Below, piece after piece: positions 21,330 through 33,377 of a stretch of DNA of 64,000 bases (within the stretch, counting starts at the first letter, position 1; every line of letters starts with the position of its first letter). The notes under the pieces were generated by a model. It was given only the letters and a program-made list of their open reading frames with translations. It had not been told where the DNA came from and did not search any database. The translations under genes were made by a program, and so were the position numbers. Source of the DNA: Aegilops tauschii subsp. strangulata (lineage: Eukaryota; Streptophyta; Magnoliopsida; Poales; Poaceae); NCBI RefSeq assembly GCF_002575655.3, contig NC_053036.3:161920627-161984626 (forward strand), in the 5' to 3' direction.

Positions 21330-22620
21330 TGATACGTGTTTGTCACAGTAGGTCGCGTTTTTTGTCATGCATGTACATCCATGACAAATTTATGACAGAA
21401 TCAAGATAGTCATACCTGTGCTGTCGTAGAAGTGTTCCATGACATTACCAAAATTATCATCACGGAAGTGTCCACTTCCATGACGATAAATCGCGCGTCA
21501 CAGAAGTGCTTTCGACAAGGGTGACCGACACGTGGCATCCACCGTAACGGAACGCCGTTAAGCTATCGGGTCGGGTTTTGGATCCGATAACCTGTTAACA
21601 GCCCCGACCAATGGGGATTTTCCACGTGTAAAATCATCATTGGCTGGAGGAAACACGTGTCGGCTCATCGTTGGGACAGATGTCATCCACTCATTGGACA
21701 GAAGGCGCCTATGATACTTCGACACGTGGCACGGCCCAACAGAGGCCCATTCCTGTGAAAAGGCCGGCCCGTTTGACTTGGTTAAAAGGTGGCGGGCCGG
21801 CCCATGTAAAGCCTGTTAACGGCCTGTTCGCATATAGCCCATTTACAGCCCGCTAACCCAAGGCCCGTTACGCCCTATCCGAATTAGGCCTAGTAGCGTC
21901 ATCTGGGCCACCCAATATGATTCCAGCCCGTTTTCACTTCTGGCCCATGTATGGCCCATGACGTCTTTCGGCCCATATGAGGCCCTATGTAACTCTTGGT
22001 CTATTAACGGCTCGTGGTGAAACTGGCCCGTAATGAACAGTGTATCACTTTACACCCATTAACGGCCCGTGGTGAAACTGGCCCGTAATGAACAGTGTAT
22101 CACTTTATACCCATTAATGGCCCGTTATTCCGTTGGGCTGTTTCCAGCCCATGTTATCTTTCGGCCTTCTCAGAGCCCATTTATTCTTGGGCTCATTTCC
22201 AGCATTCGTTTACTTATGGCCCGTTACTGTCATTTTCTGCTTGTGGGCCAAATTCAGCCCGTGGTTACAGTCGGCCCGTTTGTGGTCCGTTAATACGTTG
22301 GGCCATTTTCATAGCATCATCAAATACGGCCTATTAACGATGGCCCGTTATGGTCGGCCCATGAACGGACGATTCCAACTCTAGCCCATTTACGGCCATA
22401 ATGCGGCCTATTATTGGCCCTTGTTTGGCCAATCGATCATACTGCCCTTATAAGGCCCATTGATGATACGACCCGTAGAAGGCCCATTGTTTCTATGGCC
22501 CGTAGAAGGCCCACTGTTTCTACGGCCCGTAGGAGGCCCAGTGTCACTACAGTAAATATTAGCCCATGGTTATTGTGGCCTAGTTTTAAAAAATAGGTTA
22601 TTGCCACTAGCAAACCGCGG
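21330..22620. repeat. 5' subterminal repeats of CACTA
   Basis: First about 190 bp of GTCA/CATGAC motifs in both orientations, then (about 21730-22560) dozens of GGCCCGTT, GGCCCATT and GGCCCGTA motifs. A 55-bp unit is duplicated at 22003-22112. A ~33-bp unit (CCCGTAGAAGGCCCA) occurs three times at about 22468-22556. Such clusters are binding sites for the element's DNA-binding protein in other CACTA elements; here that is inference. Confidence 0.75.
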
Positions 22621-22798
22621 AAAAAGAACTGCAATGACTACAAGCAAATAAATAAACAAGACAACAAGGAAATAAATAAGCAAGCAACTTACGCTAGGCT
22701 ATCACGGCTATCACACATATTACATCCACTGGGCATCAAAGTTCACCACCAGTGCAAATAAACGCGCCGACAAAAGAATATACAAAACTGAGAGCACT

Positions 22799-23985
22799 TC
22801 AGAAGGCACTAGGCCTGGCCACGTCGGGCCCCCCAAACAGCTGAAGAAGCTGAGTAGACCTCAGTTGTGTCAACGATAGATGCATCAACACTAGATTTAA
22901 GGCATGATGGTGCGCACGGCAGTCCTCTGACATCTTCATTGCATCTTTGACTTTAAGTCGGAGCTGAGCTGAAGCAAGCCTTTCCGCTTTAAGTTGAGAC
23001 TGAAGAAGTCGAACTGATTGAGGCAGCGACTGCACAGAGGTTGTCTCACACCTGCTGGTGAGTAGCTTCAACTCACTGTCTTCATCAAGACAGGACCTTG
23101 GGGTCATCTCGCTGTCCTCAAGATGGTTTGGCTCACTATCTTCCCTAAAGTTCTGCCTGGCGTTAGAGATACGAGTCTGAAAGAGAAACAAGGAGACACG
23201 TAACAGGTTTCACAATTATATAAGCAAATAAATGGATCTGTTCTGCATAAGGAACATGTTTTTACAACTACAATTTGAAACTGGTAGTTGTTGCAAACAT
23301 CCAATCAGATGTAAACAGCAAAGCAAACAGCAGTGGAGGAAATGATGCCTATCCAAATCTATACTAGAACAAAGTTTGAAGGCTTGAGAAGGATGAACTT
23401 ACATTACATGTTAACACGGGCTGGACAAAGCCCTTCTCCATGTTGATGGAAGGATAATTCAATAAATTCCCCAAAGAAAATTCTTTATAAGCGTTGCCAT
23501 TATTCTACATTTTGCAAAGAGTAAATATAGATCAAATAATATTGGAAGAAACAGAGGATAATGAAGCTCAGGTGCAGAATGATGAAACATAATCAAATAG
23601 CAATTAATTAAGTACAGCGTTACAAGGCAAAAGGGAGAGAGGTACTGACAAGAGCAATGCAGAGCCCATTATTGTTTTGAGATCGTATGATCCTTTGAGC
23701 ACGGAGATTCATCTGAAATTAGTTTTCATACAAGAGAGAAGGTAAGGCACAAGCAGAAATTTAGGAGTTCAAATTTTGAATTGATATCATAGACAGTACC
23801 TGACGCTGGGCTCCCAGCAGTTCTAATAGTGGTTTGGCCACTGGAGTAGGGGTAAAGTGTGGTACAGTTGGGCCTGTGTTTTCTGTGGCTGCTGATCTAT
23901 CTGATTTAACAGGTATCACTACCTTTTCCAAATACCTAGTTTGTACTCCTTGAGGATCTGCACTCACCCTCTTCCTTTTGGACAT
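22799..23985 (-). CDS. Four-exon CACTA accessory protein (TNPA-like?), 242 aa
   Basis: ATG at 23985, stop at 22799. Exons 23985-23800, 23712-23650, 23504-23403 and 23176-22799; introns of 87, 145 and 226 nt, all GT-AG. Every exon is a multiple of three, and the joined frame is open for 242 residues. The start MSKRKRV is a nuclear-localisation-like basic cluster. Exon 4 has a Leu/Ser-rich coiled coil (SVRLLQSQLKAERLASAQL) and ends near QLLQLFGGPDVARPSAF. No catalytic motif. Position beside the subterminal repeats suggests the small DNA-binding protein of the CACTA system, but homology was not tested. The start is chosen because no in-frame acceptor lies upstream (TAA eight bases 5'). Confidence 0.68.
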
Positions 23986-24184
23986 ATATTACGAAAGAAC
24001 AACATTTGACTGGAAAAACATAGTGTGACGACACATGGAATAGGTACAGAAAATGGATAGGTATGGCATATACTCATATATGATGCTTAAACTAAGCAGA
24101 TGGTGTAACAAAGTAGAAGTAATGCAAGAGGTCAGATGCAAAATATGTGCGACCAATACAACTTTGCAAAGTTAGAGCAAGCAC

Positions 24185-24303
24185 CTTGATGGGTGAATAA
24201 GATAGGCCATCCTCCACCATGCCAAGTTTGTTAGCCAGTGGATCGTTTCGCAATATTCCTCTCGTGTGCCCATTCTCATATTCATTTTGATAATGTTCAA
24301 TAT
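24185..24303 (-). other. Candidate exon (minus strand)
   Basis: 119 nt between an acceptor (TGTCAG) and a donor (AAG then GTGCTTGC). Coding-like: EHYQNEYENGHTRGILRN, then a LANKLGMVEDGLSYSPIK segment. It begins in phase 2, which fits the phase in which the candidate exon 27446-27162 ends. It does not join the frame starting at 23985, so it may belong to a separate or broken transcription unit. Confidence 0.4.
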
Positions 24304-24737
24304 CTGACATGCATGAAAACATAAAAACGAGTGAGATTTTCTTTGTAATGCAGAAGTGATTCTAATCCAATACAGCCTCCCTGTAAACCCCTTTGTGCTA
24401 TCTCTGCAATTCTTTTAAAAGATGCCATGCATGCTGTAATTTGTTGTGTGCATTAATATAATGTGGCCTACTACTCAAAATATGAGAGCTCCAGAAGTGA
24501 TGACACTTCGCAGATGATAGCTTCAACATATAGTAAAGAAGAACAAGTCGACTTGACCTGACAGATTCAAAATATACTAAGGGAGAACAACTCGACCTGA
24601 CCAGTCGACCGCAAGAGAAGAGTATCATCTTAAAGAAGAGCAGAAGAGCAAGCAGATTGAAGATATTACAAGTCTTTCAATACAATGTCGGTTGGCCACC
24701 CATGATGAACCAGAGCGCACAGAGAAATACTATTCTT

Positions 24738-25720
24738 TCCGGTCTCTCCATATGTGGCTCACATGCATTTTGAAACTAAAGTAGGAACATTTAGCTAACC
24801 AATTAAACATCTCTCAGTTTTACTAATATCAGCAATAATATCAGATATGAATTTGTACAACTAAGCTTGTTTAGCTTGATGGGTGGAGCAGTGCTATTAC
24901 GACACGAACCACGTAGGCTGATTGTGGTCATCATAAAATGGGGAAAACATAAGCATGATGAGTACAGTGTTGACCGTGGCAGTGGGATGGCAGATCTGAA
25001 GCTGCAAACCGCGCAAAGGGTAGTTAGCAACCGATGTTTGCTTTGAAATAACAACTAAGATTTGGTATGGACAAGAAAGTACGGTCAACAAGTGACAAAG
25101 AAATGCAATTATGATGTCTCTCTATATGTCGCGACATGCATTTGGAAACTCAAGTGGGACCTTTAGCTAACCAATTAAATGTGTCGGTTAACTAATATCA
25201 GTATCATATCACAATCGTATTTGAACAACTAAGCTTTCGAATTCTGAGTGTTGTGTTGTTTAGCTTGAAGGGTGGAGTAATGCTAGTACGACAGAAAGCA
25301 CCTACACAGATCATAGTAGAGTAGATAAAAGGGGAAAACCCTAAGCATCAAGAGAAAAATCAGGAAAGTGGAACTAGCTGGACCAGTGGGTGGCGCACAT
25401 GCTTTTCGAAACGAATATAGGAACATTAGGTGACCAATTAAACGTTCTCTGTTTTAGTGATATGAGCATCATATCAGATTCGTATTTCAACACGTAAGCT
25501 TTGGGTTGAGGTCTTGAGGAGCAGTGCTAGCACGACACGAAGCACCTACGATGATGGTAGTGAATATAAAGGGGGGAAACCATAAGCTTTATGAGTATAG
25601 TGCCCGTGCCATGGCGGATCTGAAGGTGCAAACCAGACAAAGCTACTTCGCAACCAATGTTTGCTTTCAACTAGCCACTACGATTTGGTACGGACAAGAA
25701 AAGTACAGTAAACAAATTAC
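24738..25720. repeat. Three diverged tandem copies, ~270-370 bp
   Basis: Units start near 24738, 25113 and 25379. Shared landmarks: a CATGCATTT.GAAAC segment, TAGCTAACCAATTAAA, TATCA..ATCATATCA, a GGGTGGAG.A.TGCTA segment, and in units 1 and 3 GATCTGAAG.TGCAAACC. Unit 2 is the most shortened. No coding frame spans the copies. Confidence 0.65.
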
Positions 25721-25799
25721 GATCTATTTTCCGGGTGAGATCAATAACTTAAGCACATATGGAAGAGTACCACCTCTCTTGCGATGCCGTGTAGGCCTA

Positions 25800-27161
25800 T
25801 GCTGATACGTTGAGGGTGCTGCGGGTGCGATGGCTGTCGGCGGCGGGGAAGAAGACTTTAGACGGCAGTCGGCCGGGTCGGGGGATATATCCTGTTGCCG
25901 TGGACGAGGCGGTCGTAGGAGCGGCAACGGCAAGGTGGACGACGGCGCCGATGAAGCGAAAGGAGGCGATGAAAGGATCCTGGTCCAGCGCCGTGGATGA
26001 GAGACGTCCATCTCTTGCAGTGGACGATGGGGTAGGGTAGCGGCTCCGGCAAGGTGGAGGATGGGGTGGCGGACGGAGGAGGCTGGCCGCAGTGCGGAGG
26101 TTGTCGTGCCGCCGACGGTGTATGAATGGGGAAATGGAGGGGAGGGGGGATCTCAAACTTTGGGACGCGCTTCTCTGAAATGGGGGAAAGTTACCCCCGT
26201 TTAAAATTTCGGACATCGTGTCGGTTGGGGATAGGACGGTAATCTCGCATCTCCTAAATATTTGCCGGTAACTATTTCGGGCGAGGAGAGGGTGTTTTGC
26301 CGCCCACGGTTGGCGCCCACGGTGTATGAACGGGCCTGACAGGTAGGGCGGTTGTGTCACGTTTGATGGAAGTTACACATCTGCCCCTATTTAAAATATT
26401 AGCCTACATCGATTTCGGACGTGGAGAGTTTGTTTTGCCGCCCACCATGTATGAATGGGGAAATGGAGGAAGAGACACATGTCTTTTGGACGAGCTTGAA
26501 TCAAATGTGTTTTGCCGCCCACGTTTGGCGCCCGCCGTGTCTGAATGGGCTCAGAGGCCGTTGTGTCACGTCTGATTGAAGTTACTAGTCTACCCCCATC
26601 GATAGCAGTGTAAATCCGGTCGATAAGGATGTCAAGTGTCAGGGGTAGACAGTAATTTCCATCTCACAAACACTTGCTTCGGGCAGCCCACAAATTATAG
26701 TGGGTGTTTAGCCGCTTCGTTCAAAACTTGGGATAATTAGCATTCACGTTTGCCCTGGGACCTGGCAAACTAAATTCAAATCCAATTTGTATTTGATTAC
26801 GAATATCCACAGATAATTATACGTTTTGTTATTTATTTCTTCAAAACCACAACAAAGATTTATTCCACCTTTATATATGATTATGATTTAGAAATGCTGT
26901 GATCTTCGAATTCAGTAGGTTGGATACACTCTGAGTCAAACAGTTATTTCATCCAATACAATATGCTCACACGAAAAACAGTTCACCTTATGTCAATCAT
27001 ACAAGTACTGAGGATTACTCGCCTAAAAAATTCGGATCATTACAACACATGGACAACATAGGGGGTCTTGCAACATAATCCATTCAGAGACATGACACAA
27101 CATGCAAGTACAATAATCTAATGACAATTTCAACTGGTATCTAAAGAAGAACCGGGATTAC
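25800..27161. other. GC-rich block and repeated GCCGCCCAC segments
   Basis: 25800-26130 is GC-rich with GTGGACGA motifs. 26290-26560 has three imperfect repeats of GTTTTGCCGCCCAC followed by TGTATGAA..GG. 26700-27161 is AT-rich with nothing recognised. Minus-strand frames in the GC-rich part are compositional. Confidence 0.5.
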
Positions 27162-27446
27162 CTTGGGCTTCAGATAGCAGAAACAGCAGGACCTCCTCCG
27201 TCTTCAAATGCAACATTCTTACTTCCTCCAATTCTTGGGTTGCTTGCATAATGCGTGCCGCTAATTCCGTAATTTCCAGCCTCAAGATAAAGATTACCTC
27301 ATTCATGGCAGCCACACCATCTCTTTCTGCCTCTAGTAGAGCCTCAAGCACTATAATATCTGTGCTCAGACTGCTCCCCGGCGGTGTTGCCTCTAAACTG
27401 CTACCATCTGGTAACATGGATGGCGCACTGCTTCCACAAATAGATT
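27162..27446 (-). other. Candidate exon with coiled coil
   Basis: 285 nt between an acceptor (ACCCCAG, then AATCT) and a donor (CCCAAG, then GTAATC). It encodes about 94 residues with a Leu/Glu-rich helix (FILRLEITELAARIMQ, then TQELEEVRMLHLKTEEVL). Phases at both ends are compatible with joining to 24303-24185. No family recognised. Confidence 0.45.
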
Positions 27447-28792
27447 CTGGGGTTGTACATTATGTCCTAGTGTGAACGGCATCCTGAAAGGTTTCTGCTG
27501 GACATCAGTAAGAGATAGTTATCGTATGATCCAGGCAGTAAGCTTACATGGTAAACGACGGACGAATTATTGCCGAGCATGGCAAACTATATTTAAATGG
27601 TTCGAAGCAGCATCAGCCGAAAAGAAATTAAAATGGTAAGATGAAACTAGGGATGTAAGTGGCAAATAAACGACATCCGCCAGTCCCATCTAGTTAGTTT
27701 TTGCTACCTTCCTAGTTCATTTTCCTCAAAAAACAAAAACTCTTTTGAACTATCATACCACTAGTGGACTTTAATCAGGATTAAACGGGACCCAGTTGAC
27801 ATCCCTAGTTGAAAGGGAGTGTACAACCGCTATATTTAAGTTGCCAAGGCATCTAAGCAGTTGAAATAATCTGAGAAAGCACTTAACAGTGTGGCCTCAT
27901 ATAAACTACGAAGACAGTCTTGTGATGAAGTTGAGAGGAAAAGTTAAGGACTCAAATGAAATAGACATGCATTTCTTTACGATAGTACAGCAGGCACTGC
28001 TGACATATTGGCCAACTCAGGTATAGCATAACAACAAATAAGCATTCGAATCAAGCAATACAGCAGAGCAGACAACTGAACTATTTGTAATTCGGTAGGA
28101 TTAAACGTTGAGGGCACAAGCCAAGAAAGCAGCCCACTCGCATTACATTTCACATGTACTAAAACACACTGGCTTACCATATGTTGCTGTGAAGCCTAGC
28201 TACTGTTGCAATGTTCTTTGAAGATATCGTCAGCATCCCGTGGTTGCAAATCTAGTTGTTGTAGTTTATTCTGCACCATCTATTTAGGTAAAATTAATTT
28301 TAATCGCATGCACTGGTCCAAGTTGATCATCAATGGTTCATCTAAACTAATGAAAGAAGGGTGTGTGCATACACGACAATATATCTGCTTCCCTCTATTT
28401 TTATGCTTGTTCAAGGTGCCAGCCCCAAAAGAACAAATATTTTGCTTGATGGGGTTGGCAGCTCCATAATTAATAGAAGCATCAAATTAGTCATGCAACT
28501 TGGGAAGATCAAGAACACACAAACAAGTAATGAACAGAGGCTCGGAGCAGTGATGTAATAGCTAGCATCAGAAAATGTAGGGTAAAACAAACAAAAAGCA
28601 GCGGAACCACATGCTAGTTTGCTGATGTGTAATTAAGCATAGAGAACATTAAGCAGTCTGATGGAACCAACAGGTGGCATCAGAACAAAACTAAAGCATA
28701 TTAACTATATGTGCACTGGTATGTAATTTAGCACATGTAACATGTTCACTGCCAGAAGTATGGCCCTACAGGTGCAAGCAGAATAATGCGTC
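27447..28792. other. Non-coding part of CACTA, nothing recognised
   Basis: AT-rich, no long frame and no repeat structure that could be supported. It could be intron or leader of the minus-strand unit. Confidence 0.4.
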
Positions 28793-28949
28793 TCATGAAA
28801 AACTGAATGATGCCCTGAAGAAATTCCAAGGTGCGGTGCTTATGCTAGGAAAGTGAACGTAGGCGCCGGCCGTTGGATAATAGTACCTGATTCTCGGCGG
28901 CGTATGAGTATCATTATCATACTTGATAGCTAAGGATCGTCGATGGTGC

Positions 28950-29600
28950 TCGTGTTGTGGTTGAGTTTGGCCGGCTGTCGCCTTCGCTGAAGCGGCTCCG
29001 GTGCTACGGTTGCGGCGCCTGTCGACATACAAGAAAGCTCATCTGTGGTAAGTGAACAGTTGCACGATAAAGAGAAAAACCGAAGGAGTACAAATCGAAA
29101 TAACCTGATGAGGCTGCGGCGTCGGTAAAGCAGGGCCGGTGGAGTTGAATATGGCGTCCGTGGAGCGGGTCCGGTGCAGTGGACGAAGGCTTCGGCGGGC
29201 GCGTTGTACAGTGCTTTCGGTGAGGCGGATCTGTTGCGGCGGACGAGGGCTTGTATGAAGGGCCAGCGAAGGGGCGGACGAGGGAGTCAGTGAAGGGCAT
29301 ACGCTGTGGTGGACGAGGGCGCCAGTTAAGCAGATCCGGTGCGGTGGACCATGATGGCGGTCAAGGAGATCTGGAGCGGTGGACAAGCCAGTCGCTGAAG
29401 CGGCTCCGGTGAAGTGGTGAGTTGGCAGTTGGGGGTTCCAAGGTGCGGAAGGTAGATCCGGCGGGGTGTGAGGTCCACCGCTGCGGCGGAGGACTAGATT
29501 CGGCGGCTTGCCGTGGTTGGGGGGTCGGGGAGGGGAAGGGGAGGGGCTCTGGGGAAGAATGTTGGGGGCAAAGAGGGGAAAACAATGGAGTTACCAAAGC
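28950..29600. repeat. GC-rich degenerate repeats (GGTGGACGAGGGC-like)
   Basis: Irregular copies of a roughly 30-nt unit with core GCGGTGGAC(G)A and CGGATC(C/T)GG, best seen at 29140-29410. The same words occur at 25880-26030. Possibly the first exon or promoter of the minus-strand unit; long minus-strand Pro/Ser/Thr-rich frames follow from the repeat. Confidence 0.5.
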
Positions 29601-29699
29601 AGCCCTTTTCCGTTCATGTGGGAGGGGTAAAACAGGAATATCGCAGGGCTAAACTTTCGGGCGCGTGATATTTCGATGTGAGCGGGAAGTTTGAAAGCT

Positions 29700-30279
29700 T
29701 TTGGCGCCTAAAATTATAAGTATTCTGCTCTCGTACGGCCGACTATGATATCATGGCCGACAATTTGTTTGTTTTGCACGCAAAAAAATGTGCAAGTTTT
29801 GAAAATCAATGTCTCCAACTCGAAACTTAGATTGTCCATTCAATTCAAATATGGATCATTAAGCTACTACAAGCAAATACCATCATACGGTCCAATTCAA
29901 ATGAAATTTCAAATGTGTTTATCCTAAATATGATGACAAAAGCAAAAATGTGTATGTGTATGAATAAAGTGGATGATTATAAAGTTTGAACATGCCCGTA
30001 TGTGTATATCTCTAGGTTTGATATATGAATTTGAAATCACGAAATCCCGGCTTAAAAAATGTACCTCCGTTTAAATGAATTACAAAAGCTAAGGATGGAG
30101 TCGAATTCCAAAATTCCAATCTTAGGTTTGTAATTCTGGTACATCAAGGTATATCACGCATGTTCAAAAGTATCGTTATCTCATAGTACAAACTGTGAAA
30201 CAAATTGATCAACCATGAGTGCACAATATCTCGATTACGCTAAAGTCCCTCAAATATAGACACCTCACTCTTTATCTGA
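29700..30279. other. AT-rich spacer, nothing recognised
   Basis: About 580 bp without a convincing frame or repeat. Confidence 0.4.
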
Positions 30280-31430
30280 AGTCAACCCCCCCCCCCCCAC
30301 CACACACACACACACACATAGAGAAGTCGTTCTCTCCCCCAAACACCAACACACGAGCACATTAACACCCCTCTCTCTTGTAAAGTCCGGACCCCAACAA
30401 AGGTCTCTATCACTTTGTCTCTCGGGCATGCACACATCTCTTCCCTCACTCTCTAGGTCTCCCGCTATCTCTCTTACCCAAGCACACGCACTATGTAGAG
30501 TGTATATTTCCCATACACACAAAACGTCGCCCCCAAACGTCTATCTCCCTAGTCATGTGGTTCTCGCGCACTCACCTCACACACCACCCCCACTGCAAAC
30601 AAGCACACTTTGTCTCCTTGTGCACCACTCTCCTCTTTCTATCTCTCCCACATGCGGACCCGCCCCAGCTCCTTCCCTGTATACATATATGTCGTGACTC
30701 TTTGCATAGCTCCCTAATGTATAATCGTTCTCGATTTCGCACATTGTTCTCTACACCATCTATTCTAGATCTCTCATGAAGTCCCTATCACACACACACG
30801 ATGACTCGCTTCCCTTGCGTCTCCGTTCATAGGCCAATTTCGGACAACATCAACATTGTCTCCCTATCTATACGCCATTTATGGACACAAACGACCCCTC
30901 TCGCCCCCTCTCTTCCTCTCTCTCTCTCTCTCACTCTCTCTCTCTCTCTGTCGCTAGCTCTCTCTTTCTCTCGCTCTCACACCCCTCTCCCACACACACA
31001 CTCGATGTCTCTTCCAAATAGTCTGCTCCCCCCCGCCCGCACCCGTGCTATCTCGCTACTACACATGTCACACCATTCCCCCTTCCCTTATACTAGGTTT
31101 ACATCATCAGTGGTCTCTCTACTCCACATACACTCTCTCTCACACACACACAAACGCGTGCACAAACACACACAGACACGCACAAACACCCATTTATTTG
31201 GATCCTCATCTCTCCTCATGTCCGCATGTGTATCTCACACACTCACTCTCTAATTATGTATATGTGTCTCCACGTTACACAACACAAAGCCCCATGTACA
31301 TGTCTCTCTCTATCCGCCACACACATAGACACAAAGAATCTGTTATCATTGCCTCAGTCTCTAACATATCACACACGCACACTGTCTCTCTCTCTCTCGC
31401 AAACACGCTCAAAAAGGGTTTCCCCGTGAA
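30280..31430 (+). repeat. G-poor simple-sequence region (CT and CA runs)
   Basis: About 1.15 kb in which G is very rare on the plus strand: poly-C, (CA)n and (CT)n runs mixed with CTCTCTC and CACACACA words. It is not a clean microsatellite. Many translated frames here are artefacts of composition. Confidence 0.75.
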
Positions 31431-31722
31431 TAACTTACCGTCTATTCATCAACAGTCGTGGCAGTACGGCGAACACGAGACATGAAAAGGAATAAATCTA
31501 CACGTGCTTAGACCACCTAGTATGACTACTAGGACTAGATCAAGCCAAAAAGCGCGCCGCCGTCACCCCCTCCTTGTCGGCGGCGGGAAAATCTTTGTTT
31601 CACACAGTCGAGAAGTCATTGTGCTAAGGCCCCACATGCCGAGGCGTTGAATATAATGTAGATGCTAGTTTACGGAAGCAAGTATCGATAATACGTTTGT
31701 ATCTCCATACTTATATTTCTTC

Positions 31723-32141
31723 TCTTATAAAAAACCGAGTTGGTGATGATGGTACGTGTGCCATCTTGCAATATAGACCGTCCGATCTATATCTGACGGA
31801 TGGAAATTAAACTAAAAGATACCCGCACCCCTCTCCACATTTGCAGACAAGGCCTTCCCTCGTTCATCCTTATCTCCAACAAACCTCATTGTTGAGCAAT
31901 TAAGAAAGGAAGCCTCTGGAACAAACTGGCCTGGTGGCCGCTGCCGGCGTCGTCAATCCCCATGCCTCCGCTCAGTCCGACCACCAACCACCACCACACC
32001 CCACTCCTCTTCACCTTATCTCATATTTCTCGAGATATCATTAGTTTTTACACATGGGATTACTCCCGCAAGGGTCAATCACAACAAGTGTTTTATAAAA
32101 AATGCATCTTGATGTTCCGTACAATGCACGGATCTTGCTAG
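31723..32141 (+). mobile_element. Helitron-like element 1
   Basis: The end resembles grass Helitron 3' termini: a short hairpin CCGT...ACGG (32117-32131) ten bases before CTAG, followed by T. The start (TCTTATAA ... GAGTTGGTGATG) resembles the next element's start. The 5' boundary is uncertain. No Rep/helicase. Confidence 0.45.
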
Positions 32142-32144
32142 TAC

Positions 32145-32477
32145 TCCTACACAAGACTAAGTTGGTGATGCTGGTGTGTCTGCCATCCGTCGTTTCTGAC
32201 CATTAGATCTACATCTAACGACTGTGAGGTAAGTTGTTGCCTTTTCTCACCAACATCCCACTTGTCTACCAATTTGCAGAAAAACCCATAATTAGTACCT
32301 TAAAACCAACCACATCCCTCCCTGACCTCACCAAAACAGCCCAAGGAATATATTCTAATTGAAACATAATATATCTCTAGTGACATATGTATATCAAAAT
32401 TAGAGTGTTTTGTACCAAGTTTGTGAATTAGTATTATTTTAATTATGATTCGTTGCAACGGACATGAACATTGCTAG
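32145..32477 (+). mobile_element. Helitron-like element 2, tandem to element 1
   Basis: Starts near TCCTACACAAGACTAAG with the same TTGGTGATG landmark and ends with CGTTGCAACG (32451-32460), then CTAG and T. It lies directly after element 1 in the same orientation. Non-autonomous. Confidence 0.45.
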
Positions 32478-33377
32478 TATTTCCAACCATGCATTTTTTT
32501 CCTAGTATTCCATAGTTTCGAGTTTTCCATCAAGATATTAGTCACTCATGGTTAATATTTACTTTCAATCATGTACACATATGCACTATGTAACTAGCCT
32601 TGCTTATTGGCTTCCAAAGCTTAACTTTCACTCCTACTTACAATATGTAGAGTATTTAACAAAAAACTACCACTTTCAACCAGCCCTAGGAAGAATCTAT
32701 TGTACAAAAAATAGCAAAAACATACCAAAAATTTCTTAATCCACGCCAAAAACTACCTAGTACTCCTACCGATTAGGTTCGTTTAAACCCATTTATGACA
32801 GGGTTGGCCCACATGTCCGTGCTGAGAGGCAGCTTAAACCAACACATTTTGTTTGACCGTTGACACGAGGGACCCACATCTGACCTTCTATCCTGTTATT
32901 CCCCCTCAAATCATTATTTTTCCTGAACATTACTTCAAACAGTACTGATGCGTGTTCGTCGGTGGCGCCGGTGATGAGCGAGTTGGCCGCCGCTCCGCCG
33001 GACGGGCCGGACGCCGCTGGCCTCCGCACGGGTTGGCAAGCTGGCCCGAGTGTGACTCACGAGCGAGCAAGCTGCCGCGCTGGCCTTCGCTCGAGCCAGA
33101 TGGCTAGCCTTAGCGCGGCGCGCGCGAGCAAGCCGCCGCGCTGCCGTGCCAATCTAGCTAGCAAACCTTGCAGACAAGCAGCTGGACGGAGCTATCTTGG
33201 CTAGCTAGCGGCCGCGAGCGCCGGACGGAGCTGGCATCCGGGCTGCCGCAACATGGGCTCCGCACCGCCGGCGGTTTTGACCTCGCCTTCTGCCGGCGGC
33301 GGTAGCTGCGTCCCATGGCCGAGGATGACTAGGTGGACGGGCCGGAGGTAGGAGGTCACTCGAGGATTTTTGTTGGT
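32478..33377. other. Spacer with a GC-rich island
   Basis: 32478-32790 is AT-rich and contains the first copy of a ~65-bp dispersed repeat (32699-32765). 32940-33360 is strongly GC-rich, with GCGAGCAAGC.GCCGCGCTG twice (33063 and 33126). No frame with recognisable content on either strand. Confidence 0.45.
32699..32765 (+). repeat. Direct repeat, copy 1 (copy 2 at 34806-34870)
   Basis: TGTACAAAAAATAGCAAAAA ... CCACGCCAAAAACTACCTAG recurs 2.1 kb downstream with a few changes. Confidence 0.8.

Noticed and set aside
25797..26360. 187-codon minus-strand frame
   Set aside because: GC-rich with repeat-driven composition, no motif, overlapping other open phases. A first exon is possible but not supportable.
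30428..31485. Ser/Thr/His/Leu-rich frames
   Set aside because: They are translations of CT and CA simple sequence.
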